Assembly: GCA_036365455.1 (NCBI GenBank)
Contig: JAWQUS010000030.1
Location: 2,108,001-2,172,000, forward strand
Source: Macrosoma leucophasiata
Lineage: Eukaryota > Arthropoda > Insecta > Lepidoptera > Hedylidae
Direction: 5' to 3'
DNA: 64,000 nucleotides
Both the position numbers and the translations under genes were made by a program. Below, one piece after another: positions 50,776 through 60,760 of this stretch; positions within the stretch are counted from its first letter, which is position 1; the number at the start of each line of letters is the position of its first letter. Below the pieces are notes generated by a model. The model was not told the origin of the DNA, ran no database searches, and saw only the letters and a program-made list of their open reading frames with translations.

Positions 50776-51240
50776 AAGCTATTGCATAGCTTCTATCGAG
50801 GGCATTGAGCGCAGGACCGAATCCAGAAATTCCGTAACGAAAAAACCTCACGCTCCCCACTTCGACGAGCACGGAGGTGTGGCTTGAAGGCGTGCATTGT
50901 CTAATGTCGTTTCTTTTCGGCAGTCTTCGACACGGTGTTTGTGTGCGTGCAACTAGACGTATTGTACGACTCTACGAAGCTCGCACGAATCGAGACGAGC
51001 TGCTCCGAAATCGGACGAATACATAAGCAGCTGTTTATATGTATTGTAAAATAATAAAAATATTTCAAACAATATTAACTTTTTTATTTAATAAAAGAAA
51101 TAAAATTGTTTTCTTATCAGTCACCACGCTCAAAAAGTGTAACTTGAATTAATATCAAAGAAAAAAAGAAATACTACATAAATAAAATAAATAAATAATT
51201 ATAATTGCATAAGTTGATACAAAATGCTATGCAATAGCTT
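50776..51240 (+). mobile_element. TIR-P element, copy 2
   Basis: 465 bp between AAGCTATTGCATAGC and its complement; CACGGAGGTGTGGCTTGAAG, AGTCTTCGACACGGTGTTTG. Opposite orientation to copy 1, without the extra bases seen there. Confidence 0.68.
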
Positions 51241-51310
51241 TTACACAATTTGATTAAGTAGATGTATATGACCCGTAAACTACAAATATTAAAATATTCA
51301 TATTCCTTGT

Positions 51311-51405
51311 GGTGTAGCTCCATATCGTAGCTCGACTGTATAGATAGATACCATCGCATTACCTTATCTCATTGCCGCTACATGGTCATATTCCGCGTTA
51401 TCGAC
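51311..51405 (+). mobile_element. rep290 5' part, decayed
   Basis: TGTAGCTCCATATCGTAGCTC, CATCGCATTACCTTATCTC, TTGCCGCTACATGGTC in family order. Confidence 0.45.
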
Positions 51406-51549
51406 TACCAGTAACGTAAATCATCATTTTTTAACGAAGATTTTTGATACGTATTTATATGATTTATTTTTAAAGTTTAAAATAAATATCATTCATCAAC
51501 TGCTGAACCAAAACCTCTTTATAAGAGGGATATGCCATAATTGCCACGC

Positions 51550-51617
51550 TTTTTTATGTAATGGAAGTGGCAAATATGCATGCAGATCACATTGATATTA
51601 AGTGATGACTGCAGCCT
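51550..51617 (-). mobile_element. rep290 3' tail
   Basis: TTTTTTATGTAATGGAAGTGG to GATGACTGCAGCCT. Confidence 0.6.
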
Positions 51618-51689
51618 TTGCAATAGGCGTTGGGGGTAGGGGATAAATATCATAACCCGAAACCTGAAACTAAATCAGAGTTGTATTAT

Positions 51690-51802
51690 AATAATAATAA
51701 TGGCAACCCATTATACGTCCCACTGCTGGGCACGAGTCTCTCCCCTTTTTGGGGGCAGGCCTGGAGCTTACTCCACCACGCTGCTCCAATGCGGATTGGT
51801 GG
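51690..51802 (-). mobile_element. SINE-5S, 5'-truncated
   Basis: AAT repeats, then GGCAACCCATTATACGTCCC to GCGGATTGGTGG. AGTTGTATTAT at 51679-51689 and 51803-51813 is the target duplication. Truncation point close to that of the copy at 22753. Confidence 0.85.
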
Positions 51803-51813
51803 AGTTGTATTAT

Positions 51814-52544
51814 TTGAATTAAATTATAGATTACAACAAACAGACTTCATAAAATAAACTACACTTTAAAACATATAAAAATTAATCTAATTGTGTCTCT
51901 TTGAGTAATTATAATTCCATGTTTAAACGAGATTCGGTTGGTTAAGTGTATATTTTTCGACATAAAACGCCGCTTTGGACCACCGTATTTTTGTAATCGA
52001 ATTAATGGACGCTGGTGGCGGCCCAATTACTTATAACTTTGTTTTATTAACAATCAATATTGTTGGAAGTTTTCCATTGGAGCACTATGAATTAAATTTT
52101 GAACGTAAAAAATAACGATATATCCATATTTCATTATATGTGTTTTATTTTGTGGAGCTCCGACAAATGCTTCCAGCCCCAGGGCACTTCGGAGCAGTTT
52201 GAGAATCACTGATTTAGAAGTTCTTTCATTCCTTTTTTTTTTCATAATTATATTTCATTTAATTAGAGACTACTTTTAACTAACAAGAGCGAAGAGCGTT
52301 CTGAAAATATTATTCAAAGGGTGTTTCACATTTGACCTCTTTTTTTTTGTATAAATCCTTTAAGACAGACCTTAGACTTAAGGAAATGTCACACATTTTC
52401 TGTGGGCTAGTTTTATCTAGATGTCAATAAGCTGCATTATAAATTGAACAGTACTGTTAACTGTTGCAAACATACACAAACCGATAAATCATAGAACTCG
52501 TGCGAGATTTCGACAAATACAGTGCTAGTAATGGCCGTCGTAAA
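51814..52544. other. no recognised feature
   Basis: AT-rich, no ORF or repeat match. Confidence 0.45.
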
Positions 52545-52892
52545 TATACTCGTATCAATGTTATTCACAGATCTCCTGATTTATATCTTTGGCGTGGGAA
52601 TGGGGCAATGTGTTGATAATTTAAGGCTGGTTTTCACAGTATTTTGGTGAAGAGGGAAAAGCAACAGATTGTTGAGAGTGTGTTCAGTGAATTAATATTA
52701 TTTTATTAGTGGTTAGAGTCTCAGTGATGATAGACTGCGTAGGCACTCATACGGCTTGATGGTGTAAGCACTCATATTCACAGATCGCCTGATTTATAGC
52801 TTTGACGTGGGCATAAGGAAATGGGTTGATAACTAAAGGCAGATTTTCATAGCATTTGTTGAGAACGACAGAGAGAGGTTATTGAGAATTTA
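52545..52892 (+). repeat. two direct repeats about 213 bp apart, with a rep290 remnant between
   Basis: CACAGATCTCCTGATTTATA and CACAGATCGCCTGATTTATA begin the units. Between them TTAGTGGTTAGAGTCTCAGTG (52704-52750) looks like a decayed rep290 start. Confidence 0.55.
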
Positions 52893-53366
52893 TATTTTAC
52901 CTTTTAATTTGTTAAGACAATGTTTTCTTTTATTTAATCATTACATTGTCATCGCTCTTTGAGACGTGCGCAAAGTTTCAAGTTGATTACACTTCTAGAA
53001 ACCGGTGAATATTAAGCTCAAAGATTCCGTTTCTCACATACATATATACATACAAACCAAGCTATAAAAGCGTGAGATATACTCGAACAACACTCAAAAT
53101 TCACGATTCTCGGCAAGCAATCCACACCGCGTCATAAAATATTAATTTTCCATTTTAAACTCGTGAAATTATTAACCAGCCCAAAAACAAGAGTTATCTT
53201 CCAGTCAATTAACTCTGATTCCACCAAAAAGCTTTATCCCATACTTCAATAACCCGATAAATCGTGAAATGAGCTAAGATCTTTCAATTCACTTATTTAG
53301 ATAATTGAATTTGAAACATATCAACCCAGTGCACAGATGAAATGATACAATTGATGCAGATTTTTT
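52893..53366. other. no recognised feature
   Basis: AT-rich, no ORF. Confidence 0.45.
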
Positions 53367-53599
53367 AATATACTTGCCGCTAAATGGTAGTGTTCAGCAC
53401 TATCGTGTTCCGGTCAGATGGTAATGTGCGGCTCTGTAATTTCCGGCACAGAGACATAACATCTTAGGCCTCAGGAGTGGTAACGCATCTGCATTTTGAC
53501 CTTAGTCTTTCTGTGGGTGTCTATGTCTATAGGCTGTAGTCATCACTTAACATCAATGTGAACTGCATGCTTGTTTGCCACATCATTACATAAAAAAGA
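53367..53599 (+). mobile_element. rep290, 5'-truncated
   Basis: ATACTTGCCGCTAAATGGTA to TCATTACATAAAAAAG. GTGTCTATGTCTATAGG carries a 6-bp repeat. Confidence 0.78.
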
Positions 53600-53642
53600 G
53601 GTATCGATACTTTTACTCGATATCATATCGGTCGTCAAGTAT

Positions 53643-53758
53643 AATAATAACATATTATTTATTGTACACCACATAAAAGATAAAACATTAAACATAAAGA
53701 AAATAAAAATAACAATGTAGGCACAGCAGGCGGCCTTATTGCTCAGACAGCAATTTCT
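53643..53758 (-). mobile_element. short LINE 3' end with target duplication
   Basis: Minus strand: GCAATAAGGCCGCCTGCTGT and TACAATAAATAATATG. TCAAGTAT at 53635-53642 and 53759-53766 flanks it. It inserted into the TATCGATA-rich sequence. Confidence 0.7.
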
Positions 53759-53854
53759 TCAAGTATCGATACTATGTATCGGTTGAAAAGTATCGATACT
53801 TACTCGTATTGATACTAATATTTAAGCGACCTGCGTAACCTCTACGGATCTCTT

Positions 53855-53907
53855 CCATACATTCCGAACTTTATATGGTTCATCCATAAAAAGTTCGGAA
53901 TGTATGG
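53855..53907. repeat. perfect 18-bp hairpin
   Basis: CCATACATTCCGAACTTT pairs with its complement at 53890-53907, loop 17. A third partial arm (CCATATAAAGTGCGGAAGG) follows. Confidence 0.8.
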
Positions 53908-54253
53908 TTCATCCATATAAAGTGCGGAAGGACGAGCGAGCATTATAATTATAGTGATATAGTACCTACTTTTGACCCTTTTCACCACAGAGCAACACGT
54001 GCCAGCGGCCGACTGGAAGGGAGAAGCTATAGCGTTTATTACTGATGCAAAACAGTCAGTCATTTTTGCGGGGGGAAATTTGTGTGATACACACACACAA
54101 CAAAAATGGTCTATTACTACGAAACTCACACCTTGACTTTAAGAAACAATATAAACAATTTAAACATCTCGGTGACAGGTATAGGAACAGTTGTGCTTGT
54201 ACTTTGATAGAAGGGAAAGCCGGTCGGCCGGTCGACCGGAGGGACGGCCGGTG

Positions 54254-54467
54254 CACAGTACAAATACGAACAGTATAAAAACTTCGTACAAAACGTTGAA
54301 ACGTCACACTCACACAAACATGTGCATCGACGAGGACTCTAAGCGGTTCTCGCGGTGCTGCAGTACTGAGTCACTCGCTACATCGAGCATCGATGCGCAT
54401 GTTTGTGTTAGTGTGCCGTTTCGAGCGTTTTGTACGTAGTTTCCATACTGTTCATATTTGTACTGTG
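54254..54467. repeat. inverted repeat with about 80-bp arms (K foldback core)
   Basis: CACAGTACAAATACGAACAG, AAACGTCACACTCACACAAA and CATGTGCATCGACGAG at the left recur inverted at 54388-54467. The left arm recurs at 63916-64000. Confidence 0.7.
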
Positions 54468-54785
54468 GCCGGTGGCTCTTGTTGCTCTATGCTTTTCAGC
54501 GATACCTACTCGATACCTAATTTCAAAGTATTAATGCTAAAAGTACTTGGTATCGGCAAAATAGTATCGAGTACATACTAGTATTTATTAGTATCGTTTA
54601 AATCCCTAGCTCAGTGTCTCTTTCAGTCTTATGTCCACGACTCCCAAAGGCGTGGACTATTAATCTTGGTAGCATCCGTAATTGGGGTTGACAAATGGTA
54701 CATTGTATTTTATACATAGATAAACCTAATGGTGTGACTTTGATAAAACGTTACTCTACGCCTGTTAATTAATGTAACATTTCAC

Positions 54786-54857
54786 ATCCTCCCTCTAAAA
54801 AGGGCAGAGACTCGTGCCCCGCAATGGGACTTATAATGGGTTGCCATTATTATTATT
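54786..54857 (+). mobile_element. SINE-5S tail fragment
   Basis: GGGCAGAGACTCGTGCCCCG, CAATGGGACTTATAATGGG, ATT repeats. Confidence 0.75.
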
Positions 54858-55068
54858 TAGTATTCGGTATTCGGCCGAATACTAAGCACCATGCGGACGA
54901 ATACTTACTGAATTTCATTTGAACACGTAACTCTTTGCTATAACTATCTTCCTCGTTTTGCTGATTATTTATGCATGCGTCTACGATCGAATATTCGGCC
55001 ATTCGGCCGAGGGGGAAGCCGAATATTCGTTATTCGCTTATACGGTCAAATCATTATTCGTGGCAACT
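54858..55068 (-). mobile_element. hAT-like nonautonomous element
   Basis: Dense TATTCGGCCGAATA motifs. Reading inward on the minus strand from 55068 the end is TAGAGTTGCCACGAATAATG, like the terminal repeats of hAT elements. The other end may be truncated. Confidence 0.5.
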
Positions 55069-55409
55069 CTACTGTGGACTAAAAACCATTCTATCACCAA
55101 TTTCGACAAATTTTTAGAATAACTGAACTAGCGAAAGTATCCTTCTCCACTCGTGTGCCATGAGGTCATCTTCTCCCCTCGCCTTAATAAAGCCAATGCC
55201 ATCGAGCTATTACAGTGAAGCTCTATCATAAGTTAAAATAAGAAGCCAATTTGAATACGCACCAAGCCCGAATGCAGCGGATCACAGTAAAATACGGGCG
55301 CTACAATTTATCTTGTTTATGACCCGACATGAGATATTGCGTCGTAAACTAACATGGGTACCTACTCTAAAGATACCAGGGATTCCATTTTTTTTAAATG
55401 ATGAGTTTT
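55069..55409. other. no recognised feature
   Basis: No ORF or repeat match. Confidence 0.4.
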
Positions 55410-55648
55410 AACTGCTTCTGTAGTGGTAGCAGGCCACTACTACAACGCTGGGGTCCTGGGTTCGATTCCCGGGCAGGGGGCTATCAGAGATAATGGTGCC
55501 AAGTCCTTTATTTCAGGTTTTATAGGGATTTTCTTATTTTATGGAAATTTACCAAGGTCGCCACCTGTTACATGGGACAAAACGTAACCGGCGAATAGTG
55601 GGTGTTTGCATGTATGATTGAATGCATGCATTTTCCTCTGCCTACCCC
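55410..55648 (+). mobile_element. SINE-B with damaged A box and deletions
   Basis: AACTGCTTCTGTAGTGGTAG lacks part of the A box; B box GGTTCGATTCC intact. Body deleted between GAAATTTACC and AAGGTCGCCACC. It ends at CTGCCTACCCC. Confidence 0.8.
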
Positions 55649-55678
55649 AATCTAACGTATGTACCTAGTATAGATCGT

Positions 55679-55699
55679 AACGTAACTTCACGCCTGTAC
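55679..55699 (-). mobile_element. SINE-B tail remnant, inverted
   Basis: AACGTAACTTCACGCCTGTA, 30 bp behind the previous copy and facing it. Confidence 0.5.
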
Positions 55700-55856
55700 A
55701 CTGGTGTCTACATTTAGTTATTTTCTGTTTTCTAGCGAGAAAAGTACTTTTCTCCTAAATGCGTCGATTTACTCTCTGCTCACCTATTCGGAAAACACGG
55801 GCGTAATTATATTTTTACTATATCAAGAACTCTTACTGGCCACTGGCACTGGCACA

Positions 55857-56143
55857 CTTTTTTATGTTATGACGGTGGCGAACAAGCATGCAGTTCACAT
55901 TGATGTTAAGTGATGACTGCAGCCTATAGACACCCCCACAAAGACCAGAGGTCAAAATTCAGATGCGTTGCTATCCCTGAGACCTTAGTTATTATGTCTG
56001 TGTGATAATTATTACGGGACCATATATTACCATCTAACCGGAACACGATAGTGCTGAACACTACCATTTAGCGGCAGATAAATTAGGTAATGCGGTGGTG
56101 CCTACGCCCTCGAGCTCCTACACTGGAACTCTACCACCAGTGA
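55857..56143 (-). mobile_element. rep290, full length, TTATTACGGG subtype
   Basis: ATGTTATGACGGTGGCGAAC to GGAACTCTACCACCAGTG. Confidence 0.8.
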
Positions 56144-56147
56144 TACA

Positions 56148-56559
56148 CTCTACCTAATTATTTCAATCCTAATTCAGTCTTATATAGATAACTCAAGCTA
56201 GAAAGACTCATTTCTTCGTGTAAATAAACTTTTAGCGTTTCAATTTTCATCGTACCCCTCTGAAAGCTTTTAAAGTTTTCATCTCTGATGTTTTTCGATA
56301 CAGATCTAGGCTGCCTACGTAGGAATTGGGTTGTAGAGGTCACCAGTCCCATTATAGACGGTTAAAGGTCAGACATTATGAAATTTAAAACCAGAAAGTA
56401 TGATTTGCCTTGAGCGTTCTGTTTTTATTTCTTTTCAATATCATTATTTCTGTACGCTTCTTGTTAGAATTACTTTACTTTGTATTGGTGAAAGATTTAC
56501 GTAAAATATGATTAAAATGCTTGTTAATAAGTTTGTAACTTGGGTTTATTCTTCTTTTT
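56148..56559. other. no recognised feature
   Basis: AT-rich, no ORF above 65 codons. Confidence 0.45.
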
Positions 56560-56832
56560 AATGTCACTAGATTCACAGACAAGCAGACGGGCCACCTGAA
56601 GGAAAGTGGTCACCGTCGCCTATGAACATTTGCAACACCAGGGGAGTTTCCAACGCGCTGCCAGCCCTGAAGGACTTTTTTGACGCCATTTTTGAAGAAC
56701 CCCATATTGTAGCACCTAGGGAACACCTCAGAGGGAAGTTCGTTCCATAATTTACACGTTCTGGGCAGGAACAAACGTGAGAACCGCACCGTTGAGCACT
56801 GCCAGGTGTCCAGACAGTGAGGGTGGAACTTC
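56560..56832 (-). mobile_element. LINE-F 3' end with open C-terminal frame
   Basis: The minus strand encodes LPRTCKLWNELPSEVFP and RCYNMGFFKNGVKKVLQGWQ without breaks, then the CCTTCAGGTGGCCCG tail. Same part as at 1955 and slightly closer to the usual motif (ELPSEVFP). Catalytic region absent. Confidence 0.78.
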
Positions 56833-57032
56833 GCTCTTCAGTGGGTCAAAAGTGTAGGAAAAGAGAAGGTGGCACCATGTCGAACAGTTCACTCACCATT
56901 GTAGAGACGGTACAACAAGCACAGGTTCCCAATATCCATGTGTTATATAAGTATGTGGTATACCTATATTTAAGAACTCGATAATTGCAACACTTAAAAT
57001 AAAAAATTACAGAATATAGATTCAACCCAATT

Positions 57033-57312
57033 TACTGTTGTAGAGCTCCAGTGACGGAGTTTACGGGCGTAGGCACCACCGCATTACCTAATATACTTGC
57101 CGCTAAATGGTAGTGTTTAGCACTATCGTGTTCCGGTCAGGTAGTAATGTAGGGCCCTGTACAGAGGCATAACACCTTAGGCCTCAGGATTGGTAGCGCA
57201 TCTGCATTTTGACCTCTGGTCATTGTGTGGGTGTCTATAGGCTGCAGTCTTCACTTAACATGAATGTGAACTGCATGCTTGTTTGCAACTTTAATTACAT
57301 AAAAAAAAAAAA
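57033..57312 (+). mobile_element. rep290, full length
   Basis: ACTGTTGTAGAGCTCCAGTG to CTTTAATTACATAAA plus A-run of about 12. Confidence 0.83.
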
Positions 57313-57838
57313 TTAAGAATAAGACAAAAATTGCTAATTATTTTTCGTGAAATCAGGATTTTTTCTCCTTTTTGTGGTACATGCACGAGCTATATCCCAA
57401 ATTGAAACATCTTTTAATGAATATGCTAAACAAGTTTAATTGTCAACCTTTGTTCGAAACAAAACAAAAAGCATAATTAACCTCAATTCCAGTTCATTCT
57501 GGTTTCATAAAAGTCTCGTGTTTCGTCGATTTCAATCTGAAATGGAATGATGAGTATCGGTCGTGCAAATCGAAATTGATTTGTGGTTGTCGTACGATTT
57601 TGAACCTAATTATAAGACTGAATAAGGCTTGGGAAAAAATCGATAGCAGTATTAATGGACAGCCGATTTAAGAGTAAGGATTCCGTGATGAGTTTTTGAT
57701 TATGTTTTCATTTGAAACTCATTAATTAATGTATATTTCAATTTTATTAAATAATATTAAGATTTAATTCTATTGTCTCTCATTTATAATATTTTTTTTA
57801 AAAAACCTTATAAAACTATCTTAAAATAAATAAAGCAG
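57313..57838. other. no recognised feature
   Basis: AT-rich. The 3' flank of the next element includes AATAAA-type motifs. Confidence 0.4.
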
Positions 57839-59413
57839 TTATGCATCAAAAAAAACCACATCGCGGTCGTACTGCGGCAACGTTACCAGAAGGCTGGCAG
57901 CATTGCCACGTTGAATGGCAATGCTTATTCTCTGCACAAAATATTGGCCAGCCCTCTGGTCACGGGAATTGTCGACCAATCGTTTCGCAATGTCTCCAAA
58001 TAGGAGACGAGCACTGGGACCCCATGGACCTAGCGTTTCAACCCCAAAGGGCACAAATAGGTTATCATCTGAAAGACTACTGTATTTGCGCCGCTTTAGG
58101 GTCTCCGCTGATGCGGCAGCAGTGCCGGCAGCGGACGCCGTGCCTGGGAGATGGGTAGGCGCTAGGGTGTCAACGCATGTTGCGTCCCACACCAAAAGCC
58201 TGCCCAGCTTCCAAGGCATTAATGACATGCCGTCCGGTCTCCTTCCATCGTCACGTGCCAAACCATTAGGTTCTAAAACAGCTGGCACGCTGACGGTAGA
58301 AAGAGCACGGCGCAGGATATCATTCAATTGGGCGTGTCTTGCATATCTACCGGCACTTCTACTGCAGGAAAGCCCATGGTGTCCGAGGCGGTCGACGGCT
58401 TCACCGCAGTGACAGCGATGTGGAGCGCAGCAGGGAGTACCCAATCGGAGGCACGCCGCGAGTCGGAAGTGACATCGTCCAGCATTGTTCCTACGCTTGG
58501 CGATGGCAAAGCCTGTAACCAGAGGCCAGACTCCCACTCTCCCAAAGCCAGTAGACGGGCACGTTCTGCAGCATCGGTTGACGTATCAATAAGTTGTTTC
58601 CGTACCAAGCCGCAGACCGGCGCATCCCACTGTCTCTGCGAAGGGAGATTGTCCGGCAGATCCACATTTGGGCATGTCATTTTCTGGTAGACAGCAAAAC
58701 ATTATCCTTATACATCAATTTTGAAGGGTTTCTATAACATTGCCAAAGAAAACTGAAAATTTTGGGGGTTTCTTTTTTTACCTCTGCCAGTCTCTGTTCA
58801 CAGTATTAAATGCATTTTTGAGGTCCACCTTCAGGATGACCTCGCCTTCTCCGCTGTTTAGAAAGCTGGCTAGGGCGTGTACGGCAGCCTCGCAGCCACC
58901 CTTCGAGCCGAATCCCACCTGAAGAGGTTGAATTTTTTTTGACAGCGTGTCTGTATTAAACTGACAGCAAATTTTCGCTGCCGTACGCCTGTAGGTCGTA
59001 CCAACGGCAATGGGACGGACGCCGCCATCACGCTTGCGTAAGGCACATAAGTTGGCGCCGTACAGAGCTTCGATGACGGCATCATTCACACTGCCGTCCA
59101 GCATCAACTTAACTACAACCGTAAGCTCCCTCAGCAGAGATCCACCAGCTGCCCCGGCGCCTGGACTCAGCAGATCTTTAAGATGCTGTGGAGTCAAGCC
59201 GTCGAGTCCACCGGCAGAACCTGTGCGGAAGGAGCTCATAGCCGTGAGCACCTGATTGGCTGTCACTGACAGGCTATCCGAAGGCTGTGGGTGCTTGCTC
59301 TCTAGGGCAGCAAGTGTACTCGGAGAATAAGGAGCAATGGCGTCGCTACTGAAGAGTATTCTTGCCGCCCCCTTTATATCACCAGCCCTTAACTTTGATT
59401 CAATATATGTCAC
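57839..59413 (-). pseudogene. non-LTR retrotransposon with zinc finger and restriction-like endonuclease; RT palm missing
   Basis: GC-rich coding remnant in three pieces. (1) 59413-58778: N-terminal RT blocks, LRKRDGGVRPIAVGTTYRRT, LQVGFGSKGGCEAAVHAL and VILKVDLKNAFNTVNRD, which holds the first catalytic Asp. It stops at 58778-58780. (2) After about 100 bp of unrelated AT-rich sequence, 58680 to about 58467: RARLLALGEWESGLWLQALP. (3) One base off, about 58467 to 57839: a CCHC-type cluster (HRCHCG, HHGLSC, RYARH) then RPDG...VWDAT, the PD...D pattern of a restriction-like endonuclease, and QRISIAIQRGNAAS. RT blocks with GxxQGD and YADD are gone. Domain order (RT, zinc finger, RLE) is that of R2-type elements. 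The frame change is a single-base loss near 58467. Confidence 0.72.
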
Positions 59414-59503
59414 AGGAAGTGTGCTGTGCTTCAGTGGAAATTTTGGGTCGTGTATATGAGCCGAAAGAGATTAGATTAGATTCTATTTCAATTAGAATTA
59501 ACA

Positions 59504-60050
59504 TATTTTTATATTGTAAACGGGACTTAATCGTGTACAATTTTATATCGAAGTATTTACCTCGACACTCGACGTTTTGGCCGTAATGCGACGGCCGTGG
59601 TCACGAGTAGACTGCTGCTCCATGGTGTCATCGTCTCGTACCCGCGCCAGTTCTTCGAACTACCCGCAGTTGATCGTCATTATTTCGATTCAATACATTA
59701 AGGTCCCGACACACAACGCTCACGACATCCGACAATTTATCCGAAGATACATCCCGACGTCTACATTTCCCGGTAACCGGATTCCACGAAACTGACAACC
59801 TATATTCATCCTCCCGGTTGAAATTTATGTATTTTCTGATTTCAACCGCTTCACGTACCATCCTATTATAGTAGTGACGTTCGGTGGAGAGGATTTTCGG
59901 GTTGTGAAGTTCGATCCAGTGGTTTGGTCCCGACTCCAGTAGACCTCGTGACCACGGCCGTTGCATTACGGCCGAAACGTCGAGTGTCGAGGTAAATACT
60001 TCGATTAAAATAGTACGCGATTAAGGCCCGCTTACAATATAAAAATATGA
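59504..60050. mobile_element. Penelope-related fragment between 100-bp inverted repeats
   Basis: Left arm 59504-59605 (AAGTATTTACCTCGACACTC, GGCCGTGGTCACGAG) and right arm 59947-60050 mirror each other, including ATATTTTTATATTGTAA at the outer edge. The arms carry GGCCGAAACGTCGAGTG, a motif often seen next to Penelope elements. Confidence 0.65.
59628..59966 (-). pseudogene. Penelope-like element, C-terminal GIY-YIG endonuclease end
   Basis: The 112-codon minus frame has NHWIELHNPKILSTERHYYN, RMVREAVEIRKYINFNRED and RLSVSWNPV. The RE-A-x-EI-x-K-x-x-NFNRE segment is the C-terminal part of the GIY-YIG endonuclease of Penelope-like retroelements and contains the conserved Glu. The GIY-YIG motif itself and the reverse transcriptase are missing. 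The frame runs on through the left arm. Confidence 0.72.
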
Positions 60051-60140
60051 ATACAAATCGTGAAAGTTTAAAACAATTAATAGAATTAACATACTGTTCT
60101 GGGGATTATATCTAGTACAAAATCACTGTACGCTTATTAC

Positions 60141-60183
60141 TGTAACATCACGCCTGTGTTCCCCGAAAGGGTAGGCAGAGGTA
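60141..60183 (-). mobile_element. SINE-B tail fragment
   Basis: TAACATCACGCCTGTGTTCC, CCGAAAGGGTAGGCAGAGG. Confidence 0.6.
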
Positions 60184-60366
60184 TTTTTTATGTCATGCAG
60201 TGTCAAGCATGCAGTTCACTTGGATGTTAAGTGATGACTGTAACCTATAAGATGAAAAACCAGAGGTCAAAATAAAGATGCGTTGCCACCCTTGAGACCT
60301 TGGATAGGTTATGTAATGCGGTGGTGCCTACGCTCTAGTGTCCATACATCGAAACTCTACCACCAA
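60184..60366 (-). mobile_element. rep290 with a central deletion
   Basis: Tail and 5' end are both present (ATGCAGTTCACTTGGATG; CGAAACTCTACCACCAAT); about 100 bp of the centre are missing. Confidence 0.7.
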
Positions 60367-60461
60367 TCAAGGATTGCTTTTGCACTTCGGAGCAAATGCA
60401 ATTTTTTTTCCTCACCTCAATTTAAAAAGTCTAGACATTTAGTTATTATAATGCGACTCAG

Positions 60462-60760
60462 AACCTGCCTCAGTAGCATAGTGGTAGCAGGCCACTACTA
60501 CTGCGCTGGGGGTCCTGGGTTCGATTCCCGGGTCGGGGGCTATCAGAGATAACGGCTTAAAATCCTTTATCTCTGGTTCTATTGGGAATTTTCAATTTTC
60601 TGGAAGAGTCCCAGTACCTCGGAGTTTGGTTAATGTGCCAGGAAATGGCAACAGGTTCGCCACCTGTTACATGGCAAGTTGTGGGTGTTTGCATGTATGC
60701 TTGAATGCATGCATTTACCTCTGCCTACCCCTTCGGGGATTACAGGCGTGAAGTTACGTT
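60462..60760 (+). mobile_element. SINE-B, nearly full length
   Basis: A box TAGCATAGTGG, B box GGTTCGATTCC. Missing GGCCAAAACGTAACCGGCG. It ends GGCGTGAAGTTACGTTACG. Confidence 0.87.

Larger units (their letters stand above)
53600..54607. mobile_element. K: composite foldback region with TATCGATA motifs at both ends
   Basis: GAGGTATCGATACTTTTAC at the left and CTAGTATTTATTAGTATCG at the right recall terminal motifs of one decayed element. Inside are a LINE tail, an 18-bp hairpin and a large inverted repeat. Ends and class uncertain. Confidence 0.4.

Noticed and set aside
53842..54439. Frames of 63-95 codons around 54.2 kb as a conserved gene on both strands
   Set aside because: The K inverted repeat generates similar frames on both strands; they contain simple CVCV-type translations and no domain.
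58680..58780. Real intron joining the two halves of the RLE element
   Set aside because: GT and AG edges are present but the join puts a TGA two codons after the acceptor, so no open product results.
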